Part shown: in pieces, positions 14,943 through 24,073 of the stretch
Position numbering within the stretch: the first letter of the stretch is position 1
How the letters are laid out: each line of letters begins with the position of its first letter
Origin: Prevotella sp.
GTDB taxonomy: Bacteria; Bacteroidota; Bacteroidia; Bacteroidales; Bacteroidaceae
Direction: 5' to 3'
Assembly: GCA_024682415.1 (NCBI GenBank)
Contig: JAIKZG010000040.1
Coordinates: forward strand, 1 to 35,208
Length of the DNA stretch: 35,208 nucleotides
The notes under the pieces: model-generated
What the model was told of the DNA's origin: nothing
Seen by the model: only the letters and a program-made list of their open reading frames with translations
The model's database searches: none
Made by a program: the position numbers and the translations under genes

Positions 14943-16013
14943 ATGATGGACGAAAAAGAAATATTCGCGAAAAGGCTGAAACAGGCAAGGCTGAAGCAGA
15001 AGCTCACGATGGAGGCTTTGGGAGCCGGATTGCGAATACCGATTTCAAAGCAAGCAATCTCGAGGATGGAGCATGCCAAGCTTTTCCCGTCGGGAGCAAC
15101 ATTGGGCGAAATAGCGCGTGTGCTCCGCACGACGGTAGACGAACTGACGCAGCCGTTTGATTTTGACACGGAAAAGATGGTGATGTCGTTCAGAAAGAAG
15201 GCAAGTCTTCTCAAGATAGAGGAGAAGTCGCTGAAAGTGAGAACGATGGAAACGATTGAGAGCTATCTTGAGGTGGAGGAGCTGCTCGGCAGACTGCCGA
15301 TAGCTATCAGGAAGACCGACGCCGTAATCTCTACCGACGAGCAGATGGAAGAGCGAGCCAGAGCAATAAGGCAGAAGTGGAATCTCGGCAATGCCCCTAT
15401 AGGTAATGTGGACAATCTGCTTACAGACAAGGGCATTGAGGTGATAATGCTCGACGGGCCCGAAGGGTTTGACGGAGTGAGCGGCGTGGTAAACGGCAAC
15501 CACTATGTGATAGTGCTCAACTCTAACGTGAAGCACTCTGAACGCCAGCGACTTACCTGCTTGCATGAGGCTGCCCACCTGCTTTTCAACGAATGTATGG
15601 ATAAATCCCTCTCGGAGTACAACAAAGAGAAACTCTGCAACGTGTTTGCAAGCGAAATGTTGCTGCCTACGGAGGTGCTGAGGGCAAAGTTTGCCGAAAA
15701 CAGAAACATCACCATGGCGGAGCTGATAAACCTACAACAGGTGTATGGCATTTCGATAGACGCTATCGTGTATAAGCTGCACAAGATGGGTATCGTGACC
15801 GACAGGAGATACATATTATATATGAAGCGCAGAAATAGCCAGCCGAAATATATGGAGATGGTGCAGAAGAGCAGATATGAGGAAAGCCATATCGACAGAT
15901 TCTCACCAATGGTGTATCAGGCTTTGGCAAGAGATTTGATAAGCGAGGGCAAGGCGGCTCAGCTGCTTGGCTGCTCGGTAAGAGTTTTAAATAATAACAA
16001 ATTTTTGATTTAA
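14943..16013 (+). CDS. XRE-family HTH / ImmA-IrrE metallopeptidase fusion
   Basis: This 356-aa protein joins an N-terminal XRE helix-turn-helix (residues about 8-65: AKRLKQARLKQKLTMEALG and KQAISRMEHAKLFPSGATLGEIA) to an ImmA/IrrE-type zinc peptidase domain. The zinc motif is H208-E209-x2-H212 in CLHEAAHLLFNE, and a second conserved stretch, CNVFASEMLLP, follows. ImmA/IrrE peptidases cleave cognate repressors or antitoxins to switch on mobile-element or stress genes, and XRE fusions often sit in toxin-antitoxin-like pairs. ATG codons at 14943 and 14946 are both possible starts. The stop overlaps the next ATG (TAATG), which argues for a stoichiometric partner. Confidence 0.88.
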   Translation: MMDEKEIFAKRLKQARLKQKLTMEALGAGLRIPISKQAISRMEHAKLFPSGATLGEIARVLRTTVDELTQPFDFDTEKMVMSFRKKASLLKIEEKSLKVRTMETIESYLEVEELLGRLPIAIRKTDAVISTDEQMEERARAIRQKWNLGNAPIGNVDNLLTDKGIEVIMLDGPEGFDGVSGVVNGNHYVIVLNSNVKHSERQRLTCLHEAAHLLFNECMDKSLSEYNKEKLCNVFASEMLLPTEVLRAKFAENRNITMAELINLQQVYGISIDAIVYKLHKMGIVTDRRYILYMKRRNSQPKYMEMVQKSRYEESHIDRFSPMVYQALARDLISEGKAAQLLGCSVRVLNNNKFLI

Positions 16014-16609
16014 TGACAGAAAAAATTTTTGATAATTTATTCGTCACTTCATGCGATGGAGTGGATGAGCTGGCAGAGAAGTTGAATTCTCTCATGTCGT
16101 CAAAACGTATCACTGTATTCGTGATGGATTTCGTCAAGGCAAGTGCCGACGATGAGCAGCAGAAGCGGATAGACGCTTACGCTGATGAGGGCATGGTGAG
16201 GCTCGTGGCGACAGATTCCGATGAGCTGAGCGGGCTTGTCCATTCCTTTTACAGCGACAGCAAGCTGCGCCGTGAGTGCGTATTCAGCGAGTACTCCACA
16301 ATATGTGCCGCAAAGGGCAAAGGGGGAACACTACTGACCGACAACAAACATCTATCTGCCATAGCAGGCAAGATGGGTGTGGCTACGATTAACACTGAGG
16401 AGATTATTAAGCTGCTTCACTACCAACAATCGGACGAAGCCGTAGAGCGTGACTTTTATTATGATAACGACACGGAGCAGATATGTTGTTATGAAGAACG
16501 CTTCATGGAAAACGCAACTTCAACTCAGGAAAGCAATTTTGTAAAAATAAATCCGATGTCTTATTCTGATGAGAATGGGGCTAATAAATACTTATCTAAT
16601 TTATTATAA
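16013..16609 (+). CDS. Hypothetical protein with PIN-like features, partner of the XRE-ImmA protein
   Basis: This 198-aa soluble protein was not recognised with certainty. Its central part has the pattern of the second half of a PIN nuclease domain. A glutamate in FSEYSTICAAK is followed by GGTLLTDNKHLSAIAGKMGV, where the aspartate in LLTDNK matches the usual third acidic residue. The typical first motif (a strand ending in an aspartate) may be VFVMDF near residue 41, which would make the fold unusual or degenerate. PIN-like proteins of the DUF4411 type are often linked to XRE-ImmA proteins, as here with a TAATG overlap, so a toxin or effector role is the favoured inference. The C-terminal 60 residues are polar and unassigned. 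Confidence 0.55.
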   Translation: MTEKIFDNLFVTSCDGVDELAEKLNSLMSSKRITVFVMDFVKASADDEQQKRIDAYADEGMVRLVATDSDELSGLVHSFYSDSKLRRECVFSEYSTICAAKGKGGTLLTDNKHLSAIAGKMGVATINTEEIIKLLHYQQSDEAVERDFYYDNDTEQICCYEERFMENATSTQESNFVKINPMSYSDENGANKYLSNLL

Positions 16610-16611
16610 TT

Positions 16612-17649
16612 ATGAGTAATACAATTGAAAAGAAAGGGCTGACGGCTTTGAGAAAGCCACAGCTCGACAGCATTGCCAAGGTGGTGAACACATGGCTCAA
16701 CGCTGAGGTAAACAGTAAGTCAGAGGAAGGCAAAAACGCTTTTGCCGACGATATGAAAGTGATTAACAGAGCAAGCGTGGCTTGCGACAACTTCATCAAG
16801 AATGCCTATAAACCAAGGAAAAGTTTGCAGACCGAGGTGATAGACAAGGAGGGTGATGTGTGCAAGGTGTGCGCCGGAGCGCTGCGCGACATGCTGAAAT
16901 TCTGCACTAAGCTGCGCGACGCTGAAAAGGCGAAGACAGCCAAAATGCTGTATGAGGAGGTGAAGACGCTTGGCATAAGCACAAAAACAAGACCTTCTGA
17001 TTTGGTTTCAAAATCGGAGCAGCTCGCCGGCAAGCTGGAGCATGAGTATGCCGACGCCGTGAAGTCGCTTTCGCTTGAAATCTTCGCAAGCGATTTCGTA
17101 AACGCGAGCAAGGCGCAGAGTGAAGCTTACGACAAGCGTCGCGCGGAAGCCATAGAGAAGAAAGGCGTAAAATACAGCGTGCTTAAAAATGAGCTTGTAG
17201 AGGCTCTCGACGACTTGTTCGTTATAGCCAATGCCGATATTCTGCGTCATGATGATTCCAAGTATCTCTCTTTGGCTAAGAATTTCAATCAGCGTGCTGA
17301 TGAGATTGACAAGTGTCAGAGCATTCAGGACGGTCAGAGAAACGCCAAGAAGAAAAAGGAAGAGGGTGAAGACGCTGAGCCTAAGGCCAAGAAAGACAAG
17401 GCTGATAAGGACAAAACTTCCAAGAACAAGGATAAGAACGGCACTGAAAAGGACGGCAAGACTGAGCTTCAGCCGGAGAATCAGAACGCAGAGCCCTCAG
17501 GCGACGCTCCAAAGACAGAGCCTGAGAAGCAGCAGCCGAGCAGCGGAAGCGATAATGATAGCCCACAGCCAAGCAGCGGTGAAGCTCATGCGGATAATCC
17601 AGAGCACAACGGAAGCAGTGGAGATAAGGGCTTAACTCCTGCTATGTGA
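16612..17649 (+). CDS. Helical protein with charged low-complexity tail (DUF6261-like)
   Basis: This 345-aa protein begins 2 bp after the previous stop, so it is third in the XRE-ImmA operon. Residues 1-245 are predicted largely alpha-helical, with heptad-like stretches and no membrane span or signal. The pattern resembles Bacteroidetes-restricted DUF6261 proteins, but I am only moderately sure. From about residue 245 the sequence turns into a Lys/Glu/Asp-rich then Pro/Ser/Gln/Asn-rich tail (KKKKEEGEDAEPKAKKDKAD onwards), likely disordered. Function is unknown. Context suggests an accessory part of the ImmA/PIN-like module or a passenger gene. A terminator follows at 17725-17779. Confidence 0.65.
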   Translation: MSNTIEKKGLTALRKPQLDSIAKVVNTWLNAEVNSKSEEGKNAFADDMKVINRASVACDNFIKNAYKPRKSLQTEVIDKEGDVCKVCAGALRDMLKFCTKLRDAEKAKTAKMLYEEVKTLGISTKTRPSDLVSKSEQLAGKLEHEYADAVKSLSLEIFASDFVNASKAQSEAYDKRRAEAIEKKGVKYSVLKNELVEALDDLFVIANADILRHDDSKYLSLAKNFNQRADEIDKCQSIQDGQRNAKKKKEEGEDAEPKAKKDKADKDKTSKNKDKNGTEKDGKTELQPENQNAEPSGDAPKTEPEKQQPSSGSDNDSPQPSSGEAHADNPEHNGSSGDKGLTPAM

Positions 17650-17724
17650 CGATATAATCACTAAAAAGGAAAGAAGAAAATGTCTTATTCAGGTAAGCAT
17701 TGTTCTTTGTATTGTGTAGTAAGT

Positions 17725-17779
17725 GAATAGCGCGCGATTCAATGTAAATAAAGACTTTGTGTCGCGCCTATTCTTTTTT
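17725..17779. terminator. Bidirectional terminator between convergent genes
   Basis: GAATAG(C)GCGCGA at 17725-17737 pairs with TCGCGCCTATTC at 17762-17773 (12 bp with one bulged C), followed by six T residues on the plus strand. It separates the ImmA operon from the convergent LytTR gene. Confidence 0.75.
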
Positions 17780-17803
17780 AATCTGTGGGAATTTATTCTT
17801 TTC

Positions 17804-18709
17804 TTACTGGTTCATCCACTCTTTCAGCATCTGCAGCTTGTCACGGCTCACGAGGATATACTCGTCGGCACCGCCATTGAGTATTACCTGCACTTTCCCG
17901 CCATAGAAATAGCTCACTCGCTTTATGGCGTTGATAGAGATGATATATTGCCTGTTGGCTCTGAAAAACTTCTTAGGATTGAGCATCTTTTCCAGCTCAT
18001 CGAGCGAATAGCCCAATTTGTCTTCCGTGCCGTCGGTCTTATAAGCTATGGTGGCCCTGTTCTTTATTGAGATATACATTATCTCGTCTACGCTCAGAGC
18101 TTCGAAATAGTCGCCTTTATACACAAGAAATCTGTCCTTGCAGCCCACGTTCATATCCTGCAATGTCTGCCTAAGCATAGACAGCTCTGCCGAAAGCTCG
18201 GCATTGTCCTTGTTCTTCTCCAGCGACTTATTTATATCCTTCAGTTTGAGGGCAAGGCGTTGGCACTCATCTTCCAGCCCAATGTTTATCTTTCTAAACT
18301 GTCGGCTGCAATACAGATTGGATATAAACATTATAAGCAAACATCCCACCACGATGTCCTCATTGATGTCGATATCCTCAATGCTGTTTCCCCACACCAA
18401 GTTGGCGAATATTGCCAATGCGTAGCTTATGGCGAACGTGATTATCAGGAAGAGCAACGACACAGTAAACTTTCTGTTCTTAAAATACTCGTCAAACTTC
18501 ACGCTGCGAAACAACATTTCCATTGTGCCCATCGCCACGGCAGTAGACGAACAGCACACGAATATATCTTCAGCGAAATCTAAAAGGTTGTAGTTTCCGT
18601 TTATCAAAGTCATCAGAAATTCTCTGTCAAGAATGCAATAGAAGGAATAGAATATTAAGCAACTTACAATGCAAAGCTGTAGATAAGTGAATAATATTTT
18701 TTTATACAT
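17804..18709 (-). CDS. Membrane-anchored LytTR-family transcriptional regulator
   Basis: This 301-aa protein has four probable membrane helices in residues 1-140. A coiled-coil linker follows (about 145-195, ECQRLALKLKDINKSLEKNK), then a C-terminal LytTR DNA-binding domain (about 200-300). The LytTR hallmarks are KGDYFEALSVDEIMYISIKNR, LDELEKMLNPKKFFRANRQYIISINAI and the final LVSRDKLQMLKEWM. It lacks a response-regulator receiver domain, so it probably senses a membrane or envelope signal directly. It is divergent from the outer-membrane protein gene at 18898, which is the likeliest target. Confidence 0.88.
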   Translation of the reverse strand: MYKKILFTYLQLCIVSCLIFYSFYCILDREFLMTLINGNYNLLDFAEDIFVCCSSTAVAMGTMEMLFRSVKFDEYFKNRKFTVSLLFLIITFAISYALAIFANLVWGNSIEDIDINEDIVVGCLLIMFISNLYCSRQFRKINIGLEDECQRLALKLKDINKSLEKNKDNAELSAELSMLRQTLQDMNVGCKDRFLVYKGDYFEALSVDEIMYISIKNRATIAYKTDGTEDKLGYSLDELEKMLNPKKFFRANRQYIISINAIKRVSYFYGGKVQVILNGGADEYILVSRDKLQMLKEWMNQ

Positions 18710-18744
18710 AATATACCCTGTTATAGTTTTAGTAATTCGTGTGG

Positions 18745-18774
18745 CAAAAGTACAAAATTTATATTTATTACAAT
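18745..18774 (-). promoter_or_regulatory. Promoter of the LytTR regulator gene
   Basis: On the minus strand, ATTG (18771-18774), an 18-nt spacer and TACTTTTG (18745-18752). It lies 35 nt upstream of the start codon. Confidence 0.6.
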
Positions 18775-18866
18775 AATATTGGGGTTAGAAATATAAAATT
18801 CACCATTTCAAACACGCTTTTTACTGTTTCATACATATAAAAGCATAAATTCATGCTTATATAACT

Positions 18867-18874
18867 TAATTTTG
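18867..18874 (+). promoter_or_regulatory. -7 element of the outer-membrane protein gene
   Basis: TAATTTTG, 23 nt before the ATG at 18898. No clear -33 box is present. A short AAGCAT/ATGCTT inverted repeat lies just upstream (about 18842-18858). Confidence 0.5.
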
Positions 18875-18897
18875 CACTCAAATTTTAAAAAAAGATA

Positions 18898-19446
18898 ATG
18901 GAAAAATTAAAATCGTATTTAACATTAATCATACTAATGTTTATCAGCGTAAATCTTAGCGCACAGATAAAACAGGATTTCTTTATAGAAGCATTGGGAG
19001 CTTCCACCACGTTTGGCATACATTATGACTCTCGTTTCAGCGAGAATACCAACTGGGGAGGAAGAATAGGTCTTGCTTATACTAACTCCAAATCAGATGA
19101 CTTCTTTGATGATAATCCCCAAAAGACAACAGGTATTACGATACCTGTTGCCGTGAACTATCTGATAGGTAAGAATAAACATTTCGCTGAAGTTGGGACA
19201 GGCATCAGTTTCGGATGGTATAAATGCACTTATAGAACACAACGTTTTGAAATGGAGAGAGACGTAAATGCAAACTTCGTATTCCTTGATTTGGGATATA
19301 GATACCAGCCCACTAAAGGCTTGCTGATAAGAGCTGGTGTAAATCCTAGTTTCGCTCTCGACTTATATAAAGATTCACACAAGGAACATGGTGCTCAGCG
19401 TGCAGCCGTAATATATCCATATATTGGAATAGGATATTCATTTTAA
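18898..19446 (+). CDS. Outer-membrane beta-barrel protein, small porin-like
   Basis: This 182-aa protein has a signal peptide (MEKLKSYLTLIILMFISVNLSA, cleavage near SAQIK). Alternating short beta strands separated by turns follow, and the chain ends in aromatic-rich YPYIGIGYSF with C-terminal Phe, as in barrels inserted by BAM. Strands such as WGGRIGLAYTNS, TIPVAVNYLIGKNKHFAEVGTGISFGW and NFVFLDLGYRYQPTKGLLIRAGVNPSF fit an eight-stranded OmpA/OmpX-like barrel. It is divergent from the LytTR regulator and is followed after 11 bp by a broken lipoprotein gene, so the two may form one unit. The ligand or role is unknown. Confidence 0.75.
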   Translation: MEKLKSYLTLIILMFISVNLSAQIKQDFFIEALGASTTFGIHYDSRFSENTNWGGRIGLAYTNSKSDDFFDDNPQKTTGITIPVAVNYLIGKNKHFAEVGTGISFGWYKCTYRTQRFEMERDVNANFVFLDLGYRYQPTKGLLIRAGVNPSFALDLYKDSHKEHGAQRAAVIYPYIGIGYSF

Positions 19447-19457
19447 TAATAACATAT

Positions 19458-21110
19458 ATGAGAAAAATTATTTATTATTTGTTAGCACCAATATTTAGTG
19501 TTAACATGTTTTCATGCAGTCAAAATTAAGACATTGAGACTGCTAATGACAATATTTCAACTGACACCGAGTCAACTGGAATAATGGAGTTTACTAGTAA
19601 AGAAGCATTTTCTAATGAAATTGAAAATTTCAATATAGCCAATGCTTCAGCAATAACACGTGCATGTCCAAATTTTGAATCTGCTGAAGATGCATCTAAT
19701 GAAAATATAGGTTTCTTAATCCCGAATGATAAATATAGACATTTTCTTAACAAGAATTTAGAGATTATCGTTGGAGATTCCATCTATAAAGTAACATCAT
19801 CAGGCACACTTTGTACAGCTATAAAATACAAGAATGAATTAGAATACTCTTGTAATGATATTAAGAACTTTAAACGCATTAATCAAAATACAAAAGAATA
19901 TGGTCATATCAAATTAATTAATACATTTGATAATTGGGACAGCAAAGAAACATCTCCACTAAATGATGCATCATATTTCGACAACGATAGCAATGATGTT
20001 GTTATTAACAATAAATCAGCTACACGAGCTACAAATCAACATGAACTTACACGCGAAGATGTAGAACAATTTCCTGTTATTGGGACTGTAAGAGTTAGTA
20101 TATTAGACAAAATTCTGCATATGTCTCCACGTTATATGAAATATGCAAAGCTCAGATTTAGTTCTAATTCTCATAGAAAACTTTATGTATCTGTATATAG
20201 ATATGATTATGGTTTTGGAGTGTCTATTGGAATTGACTGTAAAGTCATGAAAAAATTATGGCATGGCATGAGTTGGGGACATATGGAAAGATGGGACGAT
20301 GGTATTTATTACGGATTATCATCCTTAGTAATACGCCAATCAATCAAGCAACCTATCTTTGAGGATTTCATGAAGAATGGCAAAGATTTGCTAAAGAAAC
20401 AATGGCAATCAATTAACAATTGCAATTTTACCACATATGCAGATGCAACAAAAAACTTCTCTGGTGGAATTCAGAACCAATGGACAACAGAGTATAATGG
20501 AATACCATCTACTAATAAATACAATATACCAATTATTGGTGAAAGGATAGAGGATTTACTAGGAGGTAATAAGCAATCTACTCAAATTGCAAAATCATTT
20601 GATAATTTCCTTGTAAAAAAAGGTATTCACTTCTGTTCTACGCTTGGTAATAAAAATGCAGGAAAAGAAATTCAATTCTTTTCAGAAAATGATCAATCTA
20701 TATACAGTTTCTACAATAATGATTTAACATGGAACGGAGGTGGTTACAGAATTAAAGAAACATTTATGAAATATTATAGAAATATTGTATTCAACGTTTC
20801 ATTTAATTTGGGGAATGGCAATCCGAGCGCTAAATTTAAAGGAATAAATATTAGCGACAATGATATAGTTGGAGCACCTGAAATATTCTTCTGTGAAGGA
20901 TTAGTTTATACTCGTGACGGAGACGGTTGGATTGGAGTTAGAATACTTCAAGACGAATCAAATGGAGTGTTTAGAAATAGCGATGGTAGCTTTGGAAATG
21001 GTCATTCTTACAATAATACAGGTAATAAGCCAAATCCAAATAATGATCCGAACAAGAACAATAATGGTGGTCATTTTAGTGGTGGTGGCCATTTGGGTGG
21101 TAGAGCATAA
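19458..21110 (+). pseudogene. Lipoprotein gene interrupted by an in-frame TAA; large secreted protein of unknown family
   Basis: ATG at 19458 opens a signal peptide with a lipoprotein-like Cys20 (IFSVNMFSCSQN), then meets TAA at 19527-19529. The same frame continues without another stop to 21110 (DIETANDNISTDTESTG, then 508 residues from ATG 19584). The simplest reading is a point mutation of a CAA, GAA or AAA codon, a sequencing error, or recoding. Without the first segment the remaining 508-aa product would lack any export signal, although its Asn/Gly-rich end (GGHFSGGGHLGGRA) and aromatic beta-like body suit a surface protein. No family was recognised. It lies 11 bp after the outer-membrane protein gene and is strongly AT-rich. 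Confidence 0.7.
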
Positions 21111-21129
21111 AATGCTATAAATAAATTAG

Positions 21130-21178
21130 TAATAAGAAATTATGTATAAAAATATTATTTGTACATAATTTCTTATTA
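21130..21178. terminator. Bidirectional terminator-like hairpin
   Basis: Seventeen-bp perfect inverted repeat (21130-21146 with 21162-21178) and a 15-nt AT loop, between the broken lipoprotein gene and the convergent B3/B4 gene. Confidence 0.7.
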
Positions 21179-21218
21179 TACATACTATAAATAGTATTAT
21201 TTGTTTTTAACCTAAAAA

Positions 21219-21884
21219 TCAAAATAGCTCATATTTTGCATCTGTAGATTGGCAATATTTCTCCACGAGCTTTACTATCATATTGGCAGTGGCTTCCACA
21301 TCAGCCTTGTTGCCGTCGTAGCCATTCACGAAGCACAGCAGGCGAGTGGTGTTTAGCGATAGCTTTGTGCGCTCATTGTCGCTTGTAGGAGTGCCAAATC
21401 CGCCTATATCATCACGATACACGGGCATACCCTCAATATTAAGTATTCCGCGCCCGATACCTTCGTAAGGCTCATCTTTGCGCCCCACGCCGAGCACTAC
21501 CTCAGAGCCGCAAATCTTGCATTCATCAAATCCGCCAATGCTATATCCATAGCGTAGAGAAGCGAGATTCACAAGATCCACGAGCGTATTTATCTGGTAA
21601 AGTCCCTTGCCCTGCAGTATGCGACGCATAAGCTGCTCACCGCTCGGGCGATAGCGACTTGGATCTTTTCCCAAAGCCTTATACACCTTTCGTGTAGCAG
21701 CGATAGCCGATATGCGCTTTATGTCGTCGGTGGTATGCGTAGCCTGCAACTCAGCGTCGAGAGCATGTATCTCCTGCCACAATCCCTCGTCCATCTCCGT
21801 GTTCACCACGCTTGCCTCTACGGCAGCACCCACAAATTCTGGGCACACCTCCCTAATCTCATCAGAAACAATTACCTTTTTCAT
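21219..21884 (-). CDS. B3/B4 tRNA-binding domain protein (PheT-type editing-domain homologue)
   Basis: This stand-alone B3/B4 domain protein resembles the editing module of the phenylalanyl-tRNA synthetase beta chain (COG3382 type). Visible signatures are RYRPSGEQLMRRILQGKGLYQINTLVDLVNLASLRYGYSIGGFDE and the later YRDDIGGFGTPTSDNERT. Such proteins are thought to bind or hydrolyse mischarged tRNA or amino-acid derivatives; the exact role is not settled. I chose ATG 21884 (221 aa), after an A-rich leader. An in-frame ATG at 21923 overlaps the methyltransferase stop (ATGA) and would add 13 polar residues. Base composition is closer to the core genome than the restriction genes behind it. Confidence 0.82.
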   Translation of the reverse strand: MKKVIVSDEIREVCPEFVGAAVEASVVNTEMDEGLWQEIHALDAELQATHTTDDIKRISAIAATRKVYKALGKDPSRYRPSGEQLMRRILQGKGLYQINTLVDLVNLASLRYGYSIGGFDECKICGSEVVLGVGRKDEPYEGIGRGILNIEGMPVYRDDIGGFGTPTSDNERTKLSLNTTRLLCFVNGYDGNKADVEATANMIVKLVEKYCQSTDAKYELF

Positions 21885-21919
21885 TATTACTGTTTTCTTT
21901 TTCTGCTGCGACCTTATTT

Positions 21920-22933
21920 TCATATATGATTAAGATCTATCCCATGACGTTTAAATGTTTCAATAATACTTTTTGCCACATGATACGCAAGATTAACAGG
22001 AACCGCATTCCCAATCATTTTATATCCCATATTTACATCATCATACAAAAATGTAAAATCATCAGGAAAACTCTGAATACGAGCTACCTCACGTACTGTC
22101 ATACGACGATATAGATGTTCGTAACCAGGTACAAAACGTTGAAGATTCTTTTCAATTTTTTCCATTTTAGGTGCTTGTGGATGTAACTGACACTGACGAC
22201 CACTCGCCTGAACAGTAAAACCTGGCTCATCCCATGATCTTACTCTATTACGAGACATAAAAATTGGCGAGAACGCACCTATATAATATTCATTATTGGG
22301 CACATGACAAGAATCACCATTCGTATGGTTTTTCTCACGAGCAGGTATTGCTGTATCTTGCAAATCCCAAATAGCCTCACGCAACGTTGGTTTATGAGAT
22401 AGAGGTTTAGGATATTCATAATCATGAATATTTAAATCCTTACGAAAACCTATATAAAAAACACGATCACGATCTTCTGGTACATCAAAATCATTTGCAT
22501 TTAGCATTTTTAAATTTACATCATAACCTGCCTTATCAAATAAGTCCATAAAACTTTTTACCGCAACAGCATGACGCTTTGCTAACATACCAGATACATT
22601 CTCCGCAACAAAAAACAGTGGCTGTTTGTCACGAAGAATACGAATATACTCATAAAATAGCTGTCCACGAGCATCCTCTATTCCTTTCAAAGAACCAGCT
22701 TCACTCCACGATTGACATGGAGGACCTCCGATAATACCAACAATATTATCTGGAAATCTATCTGATGATATATTTCTGATATCACCTTCTATAAGATTTA
22801 CATTAGGAAAGTTAGCCCTAAATGTCGGACAAATTTTTTTATCAAACTCATTGGCAACAACAGTACGAAAACCTGCATTATGGAAGCCACGATCAAGACC
22901 TCCAGCTCCCGAAAAAAGACTAATTAGACGCAT
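21920..22933 (-). CDS. DNA (cytosine-5) methyltransferase, M.HaeIII-like, predicted GGCC specificity
   Basis: This 337-aa type II cytosine-5 methyltransferase has all main motifs in order. The AdoMet loop [10 protein letters not shown] starts at residue 7, the catalytic Cys73 sits in [10 protein letters not shown], and ENV is at 111-113. Then come DRDRVFYIG, the target-recognition stretch [12 protein letters not shown] and the final GNAVPVNLA. From memory, the target region and the [15 protein letters not shown] stretch closely match M.HaeIII, which methylates the inner cytosine of GGCC. It protects host DNA from the endonuclease encoded upstream, whose end overlaps this start by 14 bp. The gene is AT-rich relative to the core. 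The specificity is inferred by homology. Confidence 0.93.
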   Translation of the reverse strand: MRLISLFSGAGGLDRGFHNAGFRTVVANEFDKKICPTFRANFPNVNLIEGDIRNISSDRFPDNIVGIIGGPPCQSWSEAGSLKGIEDARGQLFYEYIRILRDKQPLFFVAENVSGMLAKRHAVAVKSFMDLFDKAGYDVNLKMLNANDFDVPEDRDRVFYIGFRKDLNIHDYEYPKPLSHKPTLREAIWDLQDTAIPAREKNHTNGDSCHVPNNEYYIGAFSPIFMSRNRVRSWDEPGFTVQASGRQCQLHPQAPKMEKIEKNLQRFVPGYEHLYRRMTVREVARIQSFPDDFTFLYDDVNMGYKMIGNAVPVNLAYHVAKSIIETFKRHGIDLNHI

Positions 22934-23894
22934 CTACAGAATCCCAATTACAATTATTCTTAATGTTTACTTCGGCTGGCATACCAATAATTTGAATATC
23001 AAATTTTAATGACGTATTGACTTTTTCTTCTGCATTATGAATACGGAAAGAAAATTGCCAGCCATTATCAAAGCTCATCAATACTGTTGTTTTGCTTGAT
23101 TTTTTAAAACCAATATACAATAAATCTGTCGGTAATTCAATCTTTGGAACAACCATATCAGGTTTCTTAGCCTTACTCGGCAGATTTAAAGTGCCATACA
23201 TATTGAAAGACTGAATTATCGTAACACGTTCACTATCAATACTTATCACTTTATAAAAATCGTATTTACTCAACAAATACTCTACAAGTTTGCGTGGTAC
23301 ACTATCATCTTTATCTATAGCCACTTTTACTTCTTTCATAAAAGCATTCAAAAGTGGCACATAAACTTGGTCTTCCTTCGATTCCATATCACGGAAGTAA
23401 GTACCTTTCTTCTTACCATCGTTTAATAAAGCAAATACAGGATTTACATCCTCCCAATATTGCTGAGAACATTTTACTCCATACCATTTCTCACCAAAAT
23501 CTATATCTTTTGACAGACGACTATGTTTAACTGCAAAATGATTATGTTTTATACTCAATCCTATTTCCCAAACAATATCAGAACGTTCAATTATAATATC
23601 ACGAACATCAGCTTCCTCACCACGTTTATCTGTCTGAATATAAAGTTTAAGAATATCATTGGTCTGCTCAATAATATTCGGTTCCATAGCAAAGATTGTT
23701 TTAATAGTAGATTTCGCACTCAATTCATACATTTTTTTTTCATCCGAACTCAGTGTATTCCATGCCAATTCAGCTGCCGCATAACTACTATTATTAACTA
23801 TCTCTGCCGGTCTTTTAGACTTTATTGCATCATAGATAGAATGTAAGCATATAAATTCATATGCCCTTCCTTGATTATTACTATTTGCGCTCAT
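22920..23894 (-). CDS. HaeIII-family type II restriction endonuclease
   Basis: This 324-aa protein matches the HaeIII/NgoPII-type endonuclease family as I recall it. Hallmarks are the N-terminal [19 protein letters not shown] and [15 protein letters not shown], then [18 protein letters not shown] and [26 protein letters not shown]. The EADVRD acidic residues and the E-x-G-L-S-x-K stretch are likely parts of the metal-binding nuclease centre. It is expected to cut GGCC as the partner of the downstream methyltransferase, with which it shares a 14-bp overlap. Having the nuclease first in the operon is notable, because nuclease-first operons need a way to delay cutting. The promoter at 23940-23970 faces away from a small XRE gene. 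Confidence 0.9.
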   Translation of the reverse strand: MSANSNNQGRAYEFICLHSIYDAIKSKRPAEIVNNSSYAAAELAWNTLSSDEKKMYELSAKSTIKTIFAMEPNIIEQTNDILKLYIQTDKRGEEADVRDIIIERSDIVWEIGLSIKHNHFAVKHSRLSKDIDFGEKWYGVKCSQQYWEDVNPVFALLNDGKKKGTYFRDMESKEDQVYVPLLNAFMKEVKVAIDKDDSVPRKLVEYLLSKYDFYKVISIDSERVTIIQSFNMYGTLNLPSKAKKPDMVVPKIELPTDLLYIGFKKSSKTTVLMSFDNGWQFSFRIHNAEEKVNTSLKFDIQIIGMPAEVNIKNNCNWDSVDASN

Positions 23895-23939
23895 TTCTTA
23901 TATGACATTCGATATTATATATTCCTTAATTAATCAGTG

Positions 23940-23970
23940 CAAAAGTATATAGAAAATATATAATAATAAA
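23940..23970 (-). promoter_or_regulatory. Promoter of the restriction-modification operon
   Basis: On the minus strand, TTTA (23967-23970), a 19-nt spacer and TACTTTTG (23940-23947), 45 nt before the endonuclease ATG. Confidence 0.65.
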
Positions 23971-24011
23971 GTAAAAGTTATTATTTTAAGTATTTTAATT
24001 TAATCCCCTAT

Positions 24012-24050
24012 CGGGTATAATATAGAGATAAAATATTATATTTGTACCCG
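24012..24050 (+). promoter_or_regulatory. Candidate operator over the XRE gene promoter
   Basis: CGGGTA (24012-24017) and TACCCG (24045-24050) form an inverted repeat. It brackets the -7 element TATATTTG at 24037-24044, so a dimeric regulator bound here would block this promoter. Confidence 0.45.
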
Positions 24051-24073
24051 AAATGGTATAAAATCATATAGAT

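Noticed and set aside
17680..17730. 16-residue ORF (MSYSGKHCSLYCVVSE) after the helical protein gene, with a purine-rich leader
   Set aside because: Its stop codon lies inside the terminator stem and the peptide has no recognisable features; most likely chance.
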